The notes below the pieces were generated by a model. That model did not search any database. It had not been told where the DNA came from and was given only the letters and a program-made list of their open reading frames with translations. Shown here one piece after another: positions 6,647 through 13,860 of a stretch of DNA of 13,860 nucleotides. Source of the DNA: Lachnospiraceae bacterium UBA7060. Lineage in GTDB: Bacteria; Bacillota; Clostridia; Lachnospirales; Lachnospiraceae. Where the stretch lies: the NCBI GenBank assembly GCA_002493835.1, contig DLAA01000160.1, positions 1 through 13,860 of the forward strand. Reading direction: 5' to 3'. Position numbers and translations under genes: made by a program. Each line of letters begins with the position of its first letter. The stretch's first letter is position 1.

Positions 6647-9600
6647 ATGAGATCCATCACGAAACACATAGGCAGAATCTTATCTGTTCTTCTTGCGTCG
6701 GCAATGCTCGTCACCTCAGTGCCACAGTCGGTATTGACCACAGATGCGGCCGAATTATCCGGGTCGGATTCTACACTTTCCCCGGCTATAACTGCCACTG
6801 AAAATACAGATGCTGCGGGTCTGGCTGCATTGGACAAAGAGACCGATCCCGGTTCTGACAAAGAGACAGCGCCGGCAGAAATTCTTCCGGAAGGATCAGC
6901 CCCGGAAGATGGGCAGACGGATGAAACTGCGCCGGAATCCACGGCTCCTGATGACAGTCTGCCGGAAATAACAATAACACCCCCGGCCGATATCCCACCG
7001 GAAGGCACAACTCCGGAAGGAAACATCCCCGGAGGCACAGCTCCGGAGGAAAACGGCCCGGAAGATACGGCTCCGGAAGGAAGCACCCCGAAAGACAGCT
7101 TACCGCCAACCACAGAGCCGGGAACGGAGACACCGGAGGAATCCACCCCGGAAGAAACACTTCCCGCTGACACCGTGCAGGAGGAGACTGTGTCGGAAAA
7201 CACTGTGTCGGAAAACACGGCTGTTGTGCAGGAACAGGAAACCGAACCGCGTGCAGACGCCCCGGGTATTCACGCTAGTAACGTCAACCCCGATAATCCT
7301 TCCGTCACCTGGACCCTCTATACGAACGGAGAACTTGTAGTGGAGGGCACTGGCGAGATTATCATCAAAGAGGAGAATTTTGAATACAACAGTGACAGCA
7401 GGGCTCCCTGGTATGACTACCACGAAGAAATTCTCTCCGCCACCGTCCGCGTGACAGGTGCAACTACGGCCTGGGGACTGTTTAAGGACTGCACCAAACT
7501 TGAAACCGTGGATTTAAAGGAATTTGATACATCGAAAGTGACTGATATGTCCTATATGTTCCGTAGCTGCAGTTCCCTGAAGGAAATAGATGTCAGCACT
7601 TTTGACACCTCCAACGTAACCAGTATTTGCGGCATGTTTGATGGCTGTACCTCCTTGACGAAGCTTGACTTGAGCAGCTTTGACACATCCAAGGTAACAA
7701 ACATGGGGTATCTGGTCGAGTACTGTAGCTCTCTGAAAGAGATCAATGTGAGCAGCTTCGACACCACGAACGCACGTTACCTGATCCGGATGTTTAATTA
7801 CTGTCCCTCTTTGGAGACGCTGGATTTGAGCAGCTTCGTGATCGGCTATCAGTTTAACGGCGGTTACATTGATGTCGAAAACATGGTCAATTGCGGTCCC
7901 AAGCTGCGGGAGATCAAAACGCCAAAGGAAATTACTAATCCCTATACCACGATCCGGCTTCCCTGGACGCCTGACTTCTGCTCCTGGCGCGCCCCGGACG
8001 GCACAAGGATTTCAAGTTTCGACAAAAAGCTTGAGGGCGGTATCACCTTGAGCACTGGCAGCCATGCGGGCATCCGCTTTAAGGGGGCGCATTATACGCT
8101 GGCCGAGTACCCTGAGACGACGATCGAGGACATCGAAAAAGTGTTCCCCAAGGGATCGAAGGAAGGTTTTACTTTCACCATCGTACCGGATGAAGGCTAC
8201 ACGGTCACGCCCACTGTTGCGTCTGAATTCGACACCGTCAAAATTACACGTACGCAGGATGGGAATCCCTATCAGTATACTGTGACGCCAAAGGATCCGG
8301 AGCAGGGCTATGTCCAGGACGAAATCATAACGGTAACCGTGGCGACACCCGCCACAAACCCGGTGGAAATCGAGTACTACAATTGGTCTATTGCGGACTA
8401 TTTTGTCGTTGCGAATGGCAAAAAGCTGGCGGAATATGCGGATCATGAGGACAATTTGCCAATATCCAGACCAGTGGACAACAATTATGACATAACGGTT
8501 TATGCCAAGCCCCTCGCGCCCTCGGAAGGCAGCAACGCAGATTATCTGCTGCCCGCAGTGGATTTAACCACGCTGGAAGCAAACGGCACCTATGTTCAAC
8601 ATACTTTCTATAGTGAGACAAATGCGGATTCCCTAACCGCTGAAGAAAAGGAATTTTCAGAGGGCGGCTATTATGTAGTGCGGCTGGGAAGGATTTACAG
8701 GAAGGCAGAGATAGAGATCTGGGGCCGGGAAATGTACCGCGTAAAGCTTATGATGAAAGGATTCCCGGAAAATGCCCAGATCGTCCGTTATGTCAAAAAA
8801 GATTATGACAGCTACTACGTATACGAGGAACAGATCTGCGGCGAAGAAATCGAAATCGGCAGCGACGAAGGCGATCTTCTCATCCAGCCCAGGTGGGATG
8901 ATTCATCCGGCGCGCATAAATGGTGCAGACTGCAGGTATTGCACAAGCGTGTCGACGATAGTGCTGACGATTACTTCCCTGCAACGACCTACACCATCGA
9001 TGGTATCAGCGGAGACGTATGGAGGCTCGACCCATCAAACGGATACAAGGCTGTTTTGATCGAACTGGCTCCCCACAAAATAGAACTCTCATACCCGGAC
9101 GGGGACATTACAAACCTTACAGCAAACACCGAGGGCATCCAGTTCTCGGAGGATCTGCATACAATTGAAGTGCACAACGGAGACAGCTTCTCCATCAGCT
9201 TTACTCTGAATGAAGAGCTGACCATGAAAGGGATCTCTGTGGAGGGAAACGGAGAAACCGAGGGAATCGCGTCACTTAAAGACGAGGGCGAAGGAAGATG
9301 GACCATTACGGTCAATGATTTGGCATCGCGGCTCTACGATATCGCCAAAATCAATATTAACGCCGAAGACCCCAAAAACAGGCTGTCTCTTGCGGATCCC
9401 AATAATCATGTGCAGGTAGAATATAAAGAGAATAAAAAGAAGCCTCTCGCCTACAGGAACGAACCGATTACCTTAGACAAGATGTCCGTAACGATATTCT
9501 ACACGGAAAGCACCACCGGCAGACGCAGATTTAGAACTCTTGACAGCAGCGACTATACCGCGGTCTATTCCGACAATATCAACGCGGGCCAGGCTACCCT

Positions 9601-12600
9601 TACCATCACGGCCAAACCGGATTCCACAAAGTGCAGGGGACAGTATGTCTACCATTTTACTATCCGTAAGGCAAAGTCTTTTGTCCTGCCGGATACAAGC
9701 GTCAATGTAGATGTGGAATCGCCGCAGACAGATCTTTCCGAGCTGTCCTTTGAAGGGACCTACGACAAAAATGTCAAACCGGTCGGAGGCGAACTGTTCA
9801 GTTGTGACAAAGGCGGTATCCTGAGCGCCGACCCGGTCATTAACGGGACTACAATTACTTACAGCATCCGGAAAGACGCTGACATCAATTCCGCGCCGGC
9901 ACAAATTACGATCAACACTTTCTTCGATAATTACGAAAACAACCACCTTAAGCTCTCTTTACATCTGGTAAAGAGAGACACCCTCGTGCTTGGCGGAAGC
10001 CTCGCGAACGACAAAGTATATGACAGCATGGAGTTTGTACCGAATCCGGAAGGCTTGCAGGTGATCTCCAAAAATGGAGCGGCGCCGAGCGCAGAAGAAA
10101 CAGCGGCTATCCTCGACTCCATAAAAGGCACCCTGTCCTACCGCTATGCCGGGACAGAGGGCACCATGTATGATTCGGAGACGCCTCCGGTTACCGTCGG
10201 CACTTACAAACTGCAGGCGATGGTTTCCCGGGATAATACCCTCTACAAATCGGACTGGAATGATGTGGGGACTTTCAAGATCACGCAACGGGAAGCGGTG
10301 TTTACGGCAAAAGATGTCACCCGCTATGTAAATGACACAATTCCTGCGTCCTATGAATATGATTACGCGGTGGAAGGGCTGGTAATTGGCGATACGGTAA
10401 ATGGCGCGCCTGTTTTGACCTCCGACATACAGAGTACGGAAACTGTGGCAAATTATCCGATTCATGTCGCCCTGGTGGATCCGACTAACAAGCTGCTGGT
10501 GCAGATCATAAATGCCAATGGAAAAGATGTGACGGCAAATTATCACATCACCGGCAGAGAGGGCACGCTTCATATTGAGGAACCGAAACAGGGAAGCTGT
10601 ACGGTCATTTACTGTCTCTCCGGAAAGGGCACTGACATCCGGCGTTCCGGAATCGCGGCGGGAAGCACCCTTCCAAGACCCGCCGACCCGGTCGTGAAAG
10701 GGTTCAAATTCCTCGGCTGGTATCTTGACGAGACGCTCGCCAAAACCTGGAATTTTGCCGTGGATACCATTCAGGGCGACATTACGCTCTATGCGGGATG
10801 GTCACAGGATCTCTCCACGGATCCATACGACGGGATGCAGATCTATGTACAGGAGATCCTGCCCCAGACTTATACCGGGAAAGCGCTCAAACCTGCTGTC
10901 ACCGTATTTGCCGCAGACGGCAAGACGGTCTTAAAGAACAACACGGATTACAGTGTTACCTATAAAAATAACACAGACGCCGACACCAAGAAATTCAGCA
11001 GCCAGGCTACCATACCGGCCGGCGGCATCGGCTCCGGCGAGTCGGACACTTCCAAAGGCTTCGACTCCCGCCTGGCCTACGCCATAATTACCGGAAAGGG
11101 AAATTACACGGGAACCATTTATATGAATTTCCATATCAGTCCCGTCGCTCTCTCAGACGTATCCAACCCCGCTTCCGGCATCACCTTAAAGTATACGGAA
11201 TCCTTTGAAGAAAAGAGCGGGAAGACAGCTGCCATTGTGACACAGTTAAAGACCAAAACGGCAAGGCTCAAGTACGGAACCGACTACACTCTGACCGTAA
11301 ACAAAGCCGCGGACGGCTCCGCCGTGACACTGAACGAGAAAGGCCAGCTTCCATTAAATTCCGGCACATACAACCTCACTATCACAGGAAAAGACAATTA
11401 TGCCGGTTCTATCGAAAAGGAGCTATATGTCGCCGCCAAATCACAGTTAATCAAGAACGCAAAAATCACCTGCACAGGCACCATCGCCGATGTCAGCAAA
11501 GAACAGCTCACAGCCGGCGTGGAAGCGCAAAACCTTCAGGTAAGCATGGCGGGAAGCACGCTCACAAAGGATACGGATTATACGGTAACCTATACGGATA
11601 ACAAGGCCATAGGCACTGCAACCGTAACCGTGAAAGGCATCAATGGCTATTTCGGCTCCAAAAGCGCCACCTTTAAGATCAAAGGCATCGCATTTAAGGA
11701 GACCGAGTTTGGAACAGTCGCCCTGCAGGATATGACGTACACGGGCGCCCCCCTGACACAGAATGACGTTGTGCTCAGCAAAAACGGCAAGCCCCTGATT
11801 TACGGGGAAGACTACACCATAAGTTACAAAAACAATGTAAAAAAGGGTACGGCGGCGGTCACGTTCACAGCAAAGCCCTCCTCCGGCTACAGCGGCAGCT
11901 TTAAAAAGACCTTCAAGATCAATCCTCTGAATCTGGATTCCTCTGACATCCTGCTGCAGGGCGCCCAAAAGAACGATGGCTCTTCCCGGTGGACCCTCAC
12001 AGAGAGCGTACCTTATCAAAAAGGCGGTTCCACACCGTCCGACAAATTGAAACTGCAGTTGAGTAAAACCGGCGCTTTCCTAACGGCCGGTAAAGACTAT
12101 ACGATCAAGTATAAGGACAACACAGAGATTTCAGAGGGGAAAGCCTGCATGACGCTTACAGGCAAAGGAAACTTTGCGGGAAGCCTGACCGTATATTTTG
12201 ACATCCGAAAAGCTTCCCTCTCAGCACTTTATGAAGCCGGGGCCGTATCCGTAACCCCCAGAGCAGTCAGAGCGACCTTTCCTAAACGGTGGTCTTCTGA
12301 AATCGAAGACTATGAATTGATAGACTGTGATTACGAACCTGCCATCACGATAAAGCATGGAAAACAGACGCTGAAACAGGGCACGGATTATGAGGTCAGT
12401 TACAGCGGCAATTCAAGAGGTGCCCTGGAAAACGGAGGCGGCACCCCTGAGGCATCCATCTCAGGCATCGGGAATTACGCCGGGCTCCTCGGTGAGCGGG
12501 ATGAGTCGTTCACCATACCGCTGAGCATCTACCAGTATTCACTTTCGAGCGGCACTGTTTATGTCGTCTATGATGAAAGTACAGAGTTCTCCGACACGGG

Positions 12601-12961
12601 TGAGCCGATTTCCTCCTACACAGGAGAGCAGATTTGTCCGAAAATCAAAGCCATCTACTATGGGAAGGCTGCGGATATCAGCAAGGCAAAAAGAGAACAG
12701 GAAACAAACGAATACTTACTCACTGAGGAGAAAACGCTGCCCAGCAGAGATAACCCGAACCCGGATTACGCCTACGGTCTTACCAAACTTCAGGAATACA
12801 AGGATGGCGCCGGGGATTATATCCTCTCCTACGGCCCCAATACCGCAAAGGGGAAGAACGGTAAAGTAATCGTAAGCGGCGTTTACAATTACAGCGGAAA
12901 AGCGACGAGTACATTTACCATCTATCCAAAAGATATTTATCCCTTTTCTCTGGACGAATAA
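6647..12961 (+). CDS. Large secreted BspA-like multidomain surface protein
   Basis: A 2104-aa exported protein, probably an adhesin or other surface factor; its ligand cannot be read from sequence. It begins with a basic stretch and hydrophobic core (RILSVLLASAMLVTSV, about 10-25) that look like a Sec signal peptide. Residues about 40-205 are a Pro/Glu/Thr-rich spacer with loose PEGTxPE-type repeats, ending in tandem VSENT VSENT. At about 272-405 are DUF285/BspA-type leucine-rich repeats: units of 26 residues starting at 290, 316, 342 and 368, with the core FDTSxVTxMxxMFxxCxSL. A long middle region (about 405-1310) is mostly unrecognised, with an Ig-like repeat near 930-1010. One Listeria-Bacteroides (Flg_new/InlB B-type) repeat lies at about 1320-1386 (GFKFLGWYLDE, LYAGW). 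From about 1400 to the end there are roughly seven divergent Ig-like units marked by GxDYTVTYKNN and GxGNYxG. There is no LPXTG, SLH or dockerin at the C-terminus, so attachment is unexplained. No enzyme domain was recognised. Confidence 0.88.
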   Translation: MRSITKHIGRILSVLLASAMLVTSVPQSVLTTDAAELSGSDSTLSPAITATENTDAAGLAALDKETDPGSDKETAPAEILPEGSAPEDGQTDETAPESTAPDDSLPEITITPPADIPPEGTTPEGNIPGGTAPEENGPEDTAPEGSTPKDSLPPTTEPGTETPEESTPEETLPADTVQEETVSENTVSENTAVVQEQETEPRADAPGIHASNVNPDNPSVTWTLYTNGELVVEGTGEIIIKEENFEYNSDSRAPWYDYHEEILSATVRVTGATTAWGLFKDCTKLETVDLKEFDTSKVTDMSYMFRSCSSLKEIDVSTFDTSNVTSICGMFDGCTSLTKLDLSSFDTSKVTNMGYLVEYCSSLKEINVSSFDTTNARYLIRMFNYCPSLETLDLSSFVIGYQFNGGYIDVENMVNCGPKLREIKTPKEITNPYTTIRLPWTPDFCSWRAPDGTRISSFDKKLEGGITLSTGSHAGIRFKGAHYTLAEYPETTIEDIEKVFPKGSKEGFTFTIVPDEGYTVTPTVASEFDTVKITRTQDGNPYQYTVTPKDPEQGYVQDEIITVTVATPATNPVEIEYYNWSIADYFVVANGKKLAEYADHEDNLPISRPVDNNYDITVYAKPLAPSEGSNADYLLPAVDLTTLEANGTYVQHTFYSETNADSLTAEEKEFSEGGYYVVRLGRIYRKAEIEIWGREMYRVKLMMKGFPENAQIVRYVKKDYDSYYVYEEQICGEEIEIGSDEGDLLIQPRWDDSSGAHKWCRLQVLHKRVDDSADDYFPATTYTIDGISGDVWRLDPSNGYKAVLIELAPHKIELSYPDGDITNLTANTEGIQFSEDLHTIEVHNGDSFSISFTLNEELTMKGISVEGNGETEGIASLKDEGEGRWTITVNDLASRLYDIAKININAEDPKNRLSLADPNNHVQVEYKENKKKPLAYRNEPITLDKMSVTIFYTESTTGRRRFRTLDSSDYTAVYSDNINAGQATLTITAKPDSTKCRGQYVYHFTIRKAKSFVLPDTSVNVDVESPQTDLSELSFEGTYDKNVKPVGGELFSCDKGGILSADPVINGTTITYSIRKDADINSAPAQITINTFFDNYENNHLKLSLHLVKRDTLVLGGSLANDKVYDSMEFVPNPEGLQVISKNGAAPSAEETAAILDSIKGTLSYRYAGTEGTMYDSETPPVTVGTYKLQAMVSRDNTLYKSDWNDVGTFKITQREAVFTAKDVTRYVNDTIPASYEYDYAVEGLVIGDTVNGAPVLTSDIQSTETVANYPIHVALVDPTNKLLVQIINANGKDVTANYHITGREGTLHIEEPKQGSCTVIYCLSGKGTDIRRSGIAAGSTLPRPADPVVKGFKFLGWYLDETLAKTWNFAVDTIQGDITLYAGWSQDLSTDPYDGMQIYVQEILPQTYTGKALKPAVTVFAADGKTVLKNNTDYSVTYKNNTDADTKKFSSQATIPAGGIGSGESDTSKGFDSRLAYAIITGKGNYTGTIYMNFHISPVALSDVSNPASGITLKYTESFEEKSGKTAAIVTQLKTKTARLKYGTDYTLTVNKAADGSAVTLNEKGQLPLNSGTYNLTITGKDNYAGSIEKELYVAAKSQLIKNAKITCTGTIADVSKEQLTAGVEAQNLQVSMAGSTLTKDTDYTVTYTDNKAIGTATVTVKGINGYFGSKSATFKIKGIAFKETEFGTVALQDMTYTGAPLTQNDVVLSKNGKPLIYGEDYTISYKNNVKKGTAAVTFTAKPSSGYSGSFKKTFKINPLNLDSSDILLQGAQKNDGSSRWTLTESVPYQKGGSTPSDKLKLQLSKTGAFLTAGKDYTIKYKDNTEISEGKACMTLTGKGNFAGSLTVYFDIRKASLSALYEAGAVSVTPRAVRATFPKRWSSEIEDYELIDCDYEPAITIKHGKQTLKQGTDYEVSYSGNSRGALENGGGTPEASISGIGNYAGLLGERDESFTIPLSIYQYSLSSGTVYVVYDESTEFSDTGEPISSYTGEQICPKIKAIYYGKAADISKAKREQETNEYLLTEEKTLPSRDNPNPDYAYGLTKLQEYKDGAGDYILSYGPNTAKGKNGKVIVSGVYNYSGKATSTFTIYPKDIYPFSLDE
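7187..7216 (+). repeat. Perfect tandem 15-bp repeat (VSENT x2)
   Basis: ACTGTGTCGGAAAAC occurs twice back-to-back (7187-7201, 7202-7216) in the Pro/Glu/Thr-rich spacer of the surface protein. Identity at every base, including third positions, suggests a recent duplication. A 15-base unit keeps the frame. Confidence 0.8.
7514..7825 (+). repeat. Four 78-bp leucine-rich repeat units (DUF285/BspA type)
   Basis: Units begin at 7514, 7592, 7670 and 7748, each encoding 26 residues of the pattern LxxFDTSxVTxMxxMFxxCxSLxxLD; a partial fifth (LSSF) starts at 7826. The third and fourth depart from pattern in the MF segment (YLVEYC, LIRMFNYC). Codon-level differences between units indicate old duplications. 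Confidence 0.85.
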
Positions 12962-13011
12962 TTGTTTTCGGAAACGGCATAGTCTGCTGAACGAAATCTC
13001 GGATAACGATA

Positions 13012-13046
13012 ACAGCCGCCACTATCATCTATATAGTGACGGCTGT
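13012..13046. terminator. Bidirectional hairpin between convergent genes
   Basis: ACAGCCG (13012-13018) plus CACTAT (13020-13025) pair with ATAGTG (13033-13038) plus CGGCTGT (13040-13046): 13 pairs with one C/A mismatch and a 7-base loop. It lies 50 bases after the stop of the large surface gene and 25 bases after the stop of the minus-strand gene, the natural place for a shared terminator. Neither side has a strong T run, so termination may be partly factor-dependent or the hairpin may mainly protect 3' ends. Confidence 0.7.
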
Positions 13047-13070
13047 GTCAATTCCTATGTCATTCTCTAA

Positions 13071-13860
13071 TCAGTTGACACGAATCTTTATCGTAAAACT
13101 TGTAGCAGTCTTAGGTGTATTTGTACCCTGTCCCTTAAATTTCACATACATCTTCACATCATTGGTTGTATCATTCGCAAATGAAACCGCCTCCTGCAAA
13201 TGTACAATTACCTTCAAAGAACCATCCGCCTGCGGCACCGACTTCAGTTTGAAACTTTCTACGAAATCCTTGTCACTCTCCGCAAAGTAGACCTCTTCTA
13301 TCTTTCCTACAGAGCCTTCCTTTGGTCTGACAATAAAGGAAGCGTCATAATCTTTCGAGGAGAGGTATACATCCAGCAAAGATTTATCTGTGGTTACTTT
13401 AGGCAGCGTCTGTGCGGTTTTAATCTTGATCGGATTTGTAAATACACCTTTATTTGCATTTGGTGCTCCTGCATAACCTTCCACTTTCACCCAAATCATC
13501 ACCGAATACTCAATATTATTGACAAGCTGTGCATACTCATATTCCGCAGTTCCCTCAGCTGGCGTATTATCTGAATCTGTCGGTGGAATCGGCGTATCCG
13601 GCTTTCCCGGTGTTGTCGTGTTGTCCGATACTGTTGGCCTCTCCGGTGCTGTCGTGTTGTCCGATACCGTTGGCTTCTCCGGTGTCGTCGTGTTATCCGA
13701 CACCGACGGATCACCTGGTTTGGTCGTATTGTCCGATACCGACGGATCACCTGGTTTGGTCGTATTATCTGATACCGACGGATCACCCGGTTTGGTCGTA
13801 TTGTCCGATACCGATGGATCACCTGGTTTGGTCGTGTTGTCCGACACCGACGGATCACCC
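13071..13860 (-). CDS. Repeat-rich surface-type protein, 3' part (5' end beyond right edge)
   Basis: The C-terminal 262 or so residues of a protein whose start lies outside the window; the frame is open to the right edge, so any GTG or other start inside the repeats would be spurious. The visible part opens with 12-residue tandem repeats (SDNTTKPGDPSV, then variants with TPEKPTV, APERPTV and TPGKPD), a hydrophilic Pro/Thr-rich stalk typical of surface proteins. It continues with about 165 residues of beta-rich sequence resembling Ig-like or fibronectin-like modules, for example NPIKIKTAQTLPKVTTDKSL and VKMYVKFKG, ending TSFTIKIRVN. There is no LPXTG, transmembrane segment or charged tail at the C-terminus. 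The gene is convergent with the large BspA-like gene and shares the hairpin at 13012-13046. Exported status is inferred, since the signal-peptide region is not visible. Confidence 0.75.
   Translation of the reverse strand, partial: GDPSVSDNTTKPGDPSVSDNTTKPGDPSVSDNTTKPGDPSVSDNTTKPGDPSVSDNTTTPEKPTVSDNTTAPERPTVSDNTTTPGKPDTPIPPTDSDNTPAEGTAEYEYAQLVNNIEYSVMIWVKVEGYAGAPNANKGVFTNPIKIKTAQTLPKVTTDKSLLDVYLSSKDYDASFIVRPKEGSVGKIEEVYFAESDKDFVESFKLKSVPQADGSLKVIVHLQEAVSFANDTTNDVKMYVKFKGQGTNTPKTATSFTIKIRVN
13600..13860 (-). repeat. 36-bp tandem repeat array inside the partial surface gene
   Basis: Seven complete 36-base units begin, in plus coordinates, at 13600, 13636, 13672, 13708, 13744, 13780 and 13816, with a partial eighth at 13852 running off the edge. 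The four right-most complete or partial-adjacent units encode the identical 12-residue motif SDNTTKPGDPSV; the three at the left are diverged (VSDNTT kept, the Pro-rich half altered). The identical units differ only at silent positions, e.g. gtattgtccgatacc against gtattatctgatacc. Units are contiguous without spacers, so this is a coding minisatellite, not a CRISPR array. Confidence 0.93.

Noticed and set aside
6553..7218. A 221-codon minus-strand open frame rich in Ser, Gly, Val and Pro
   Set aside because: It is the mirror of the repetitive Pro/Glu/Thr spacer of the plus-strand surface gene; the complement of GAA/CCG/ACA-rich codons automatically lacks stops. It has no ribosome binding site or recognisable domain.
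11447..12019. Several 60-200-codon antisense frames within the large surface gene, this being a long one
   Set aside because: They lack start signals and domain similarity, and lie opposite a coherent 2104-aa protein with signal peptide and repeats.
13499..13858. An Arg-rich open frame overlapping the partial minus-strand surface gene
   Set aside because: It is produced by the 36-bp repeat being free of stops in another frame; the composition (Arg/Thr/Ile tandem) is not protein-like.
13600..13860. CRISPR-like 36-base periodicity
   Set aside because: The repeats are contiguous with no unique spacers, stay in one reading frame with a constant peptide, and no cas gene is present.

Overview
The window looks like a piece of a Gram-positive, low-to-mid GC anaerobe of the gut Clostridia type (Lachnospiraceae-like). 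This is inferred from strong GGAGG-type ribosome binding sites, a BspA-like/DUF285 surface protein combined with Listeria-Bacteroides and tandem Ig-like repeats, and the style of the MarR and Ogt proteins. No rRNA, tRNA, CRISPR array, transposase or intact integrase is visible.

Layout. (1) 1-299: noncoding left edge, with a strong plus-strand rho-independent terminator (153-198) for something left of the window and a GC-richer, self-complementary stretch (about 200-299) after it. (2) 300-5727, minus strand: a compact operon marR -> res -> mod, a regulator followed by a Type III restriction-modification system. Res (960 aa) has a complete SF2 helicase motif set and a C-terminal PD...ETK nuclease site. 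Mod (691 aa) is a beta-class DNA methyltransferase (DPPF first, FGGSG later). res and mod overlap by 11 bases, and the mod Shine-Dalgarno lies inside the last res codons. (3) 5728-5916: divergent control region with a near-consensus sigma-A promoter facing marR (TTGACG, 17 bases, TATAAT), a tandem heptamer in its spacer and a perfect 6+6 inverted repeat in the marR leader. (4) 5917-6462, plus strand: an O6-alkylguanine-DNA alkyltransferase (Ogt type). (5) 6647-12961, plus strand: a secreted 2104-aa multidomain surface protein. (6) 13012-13046: a 13-position hairpin between convergent genes. (7) 13071 to the right edge, minus strand: the 3' part of a second repeat-rich surface-type gene with a 36-bp tandem repeat array.

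How it fits together. The restriction system and Ogt both act on methylated or alkylated DNA and share one control region; the MarR protein is the obvious candidate to control its own operon and perhaps ogt. The gene order (restriction subunit before methyltransferase, behind a MarR gene) differs from the classical mod-res order and is the most interesting system-level feature. The right half is a different functional and compositional block: by eye it is clearly GC-richer than the restriction region, and it holds two convergent, repetitive, probably exported proteins, neither with a recognisable C-terminal wall anchor. I see no evidence for an entirely new defence system; the best leads are the regulation of the Type III system, the structured left edge, and the surface-protein pair.
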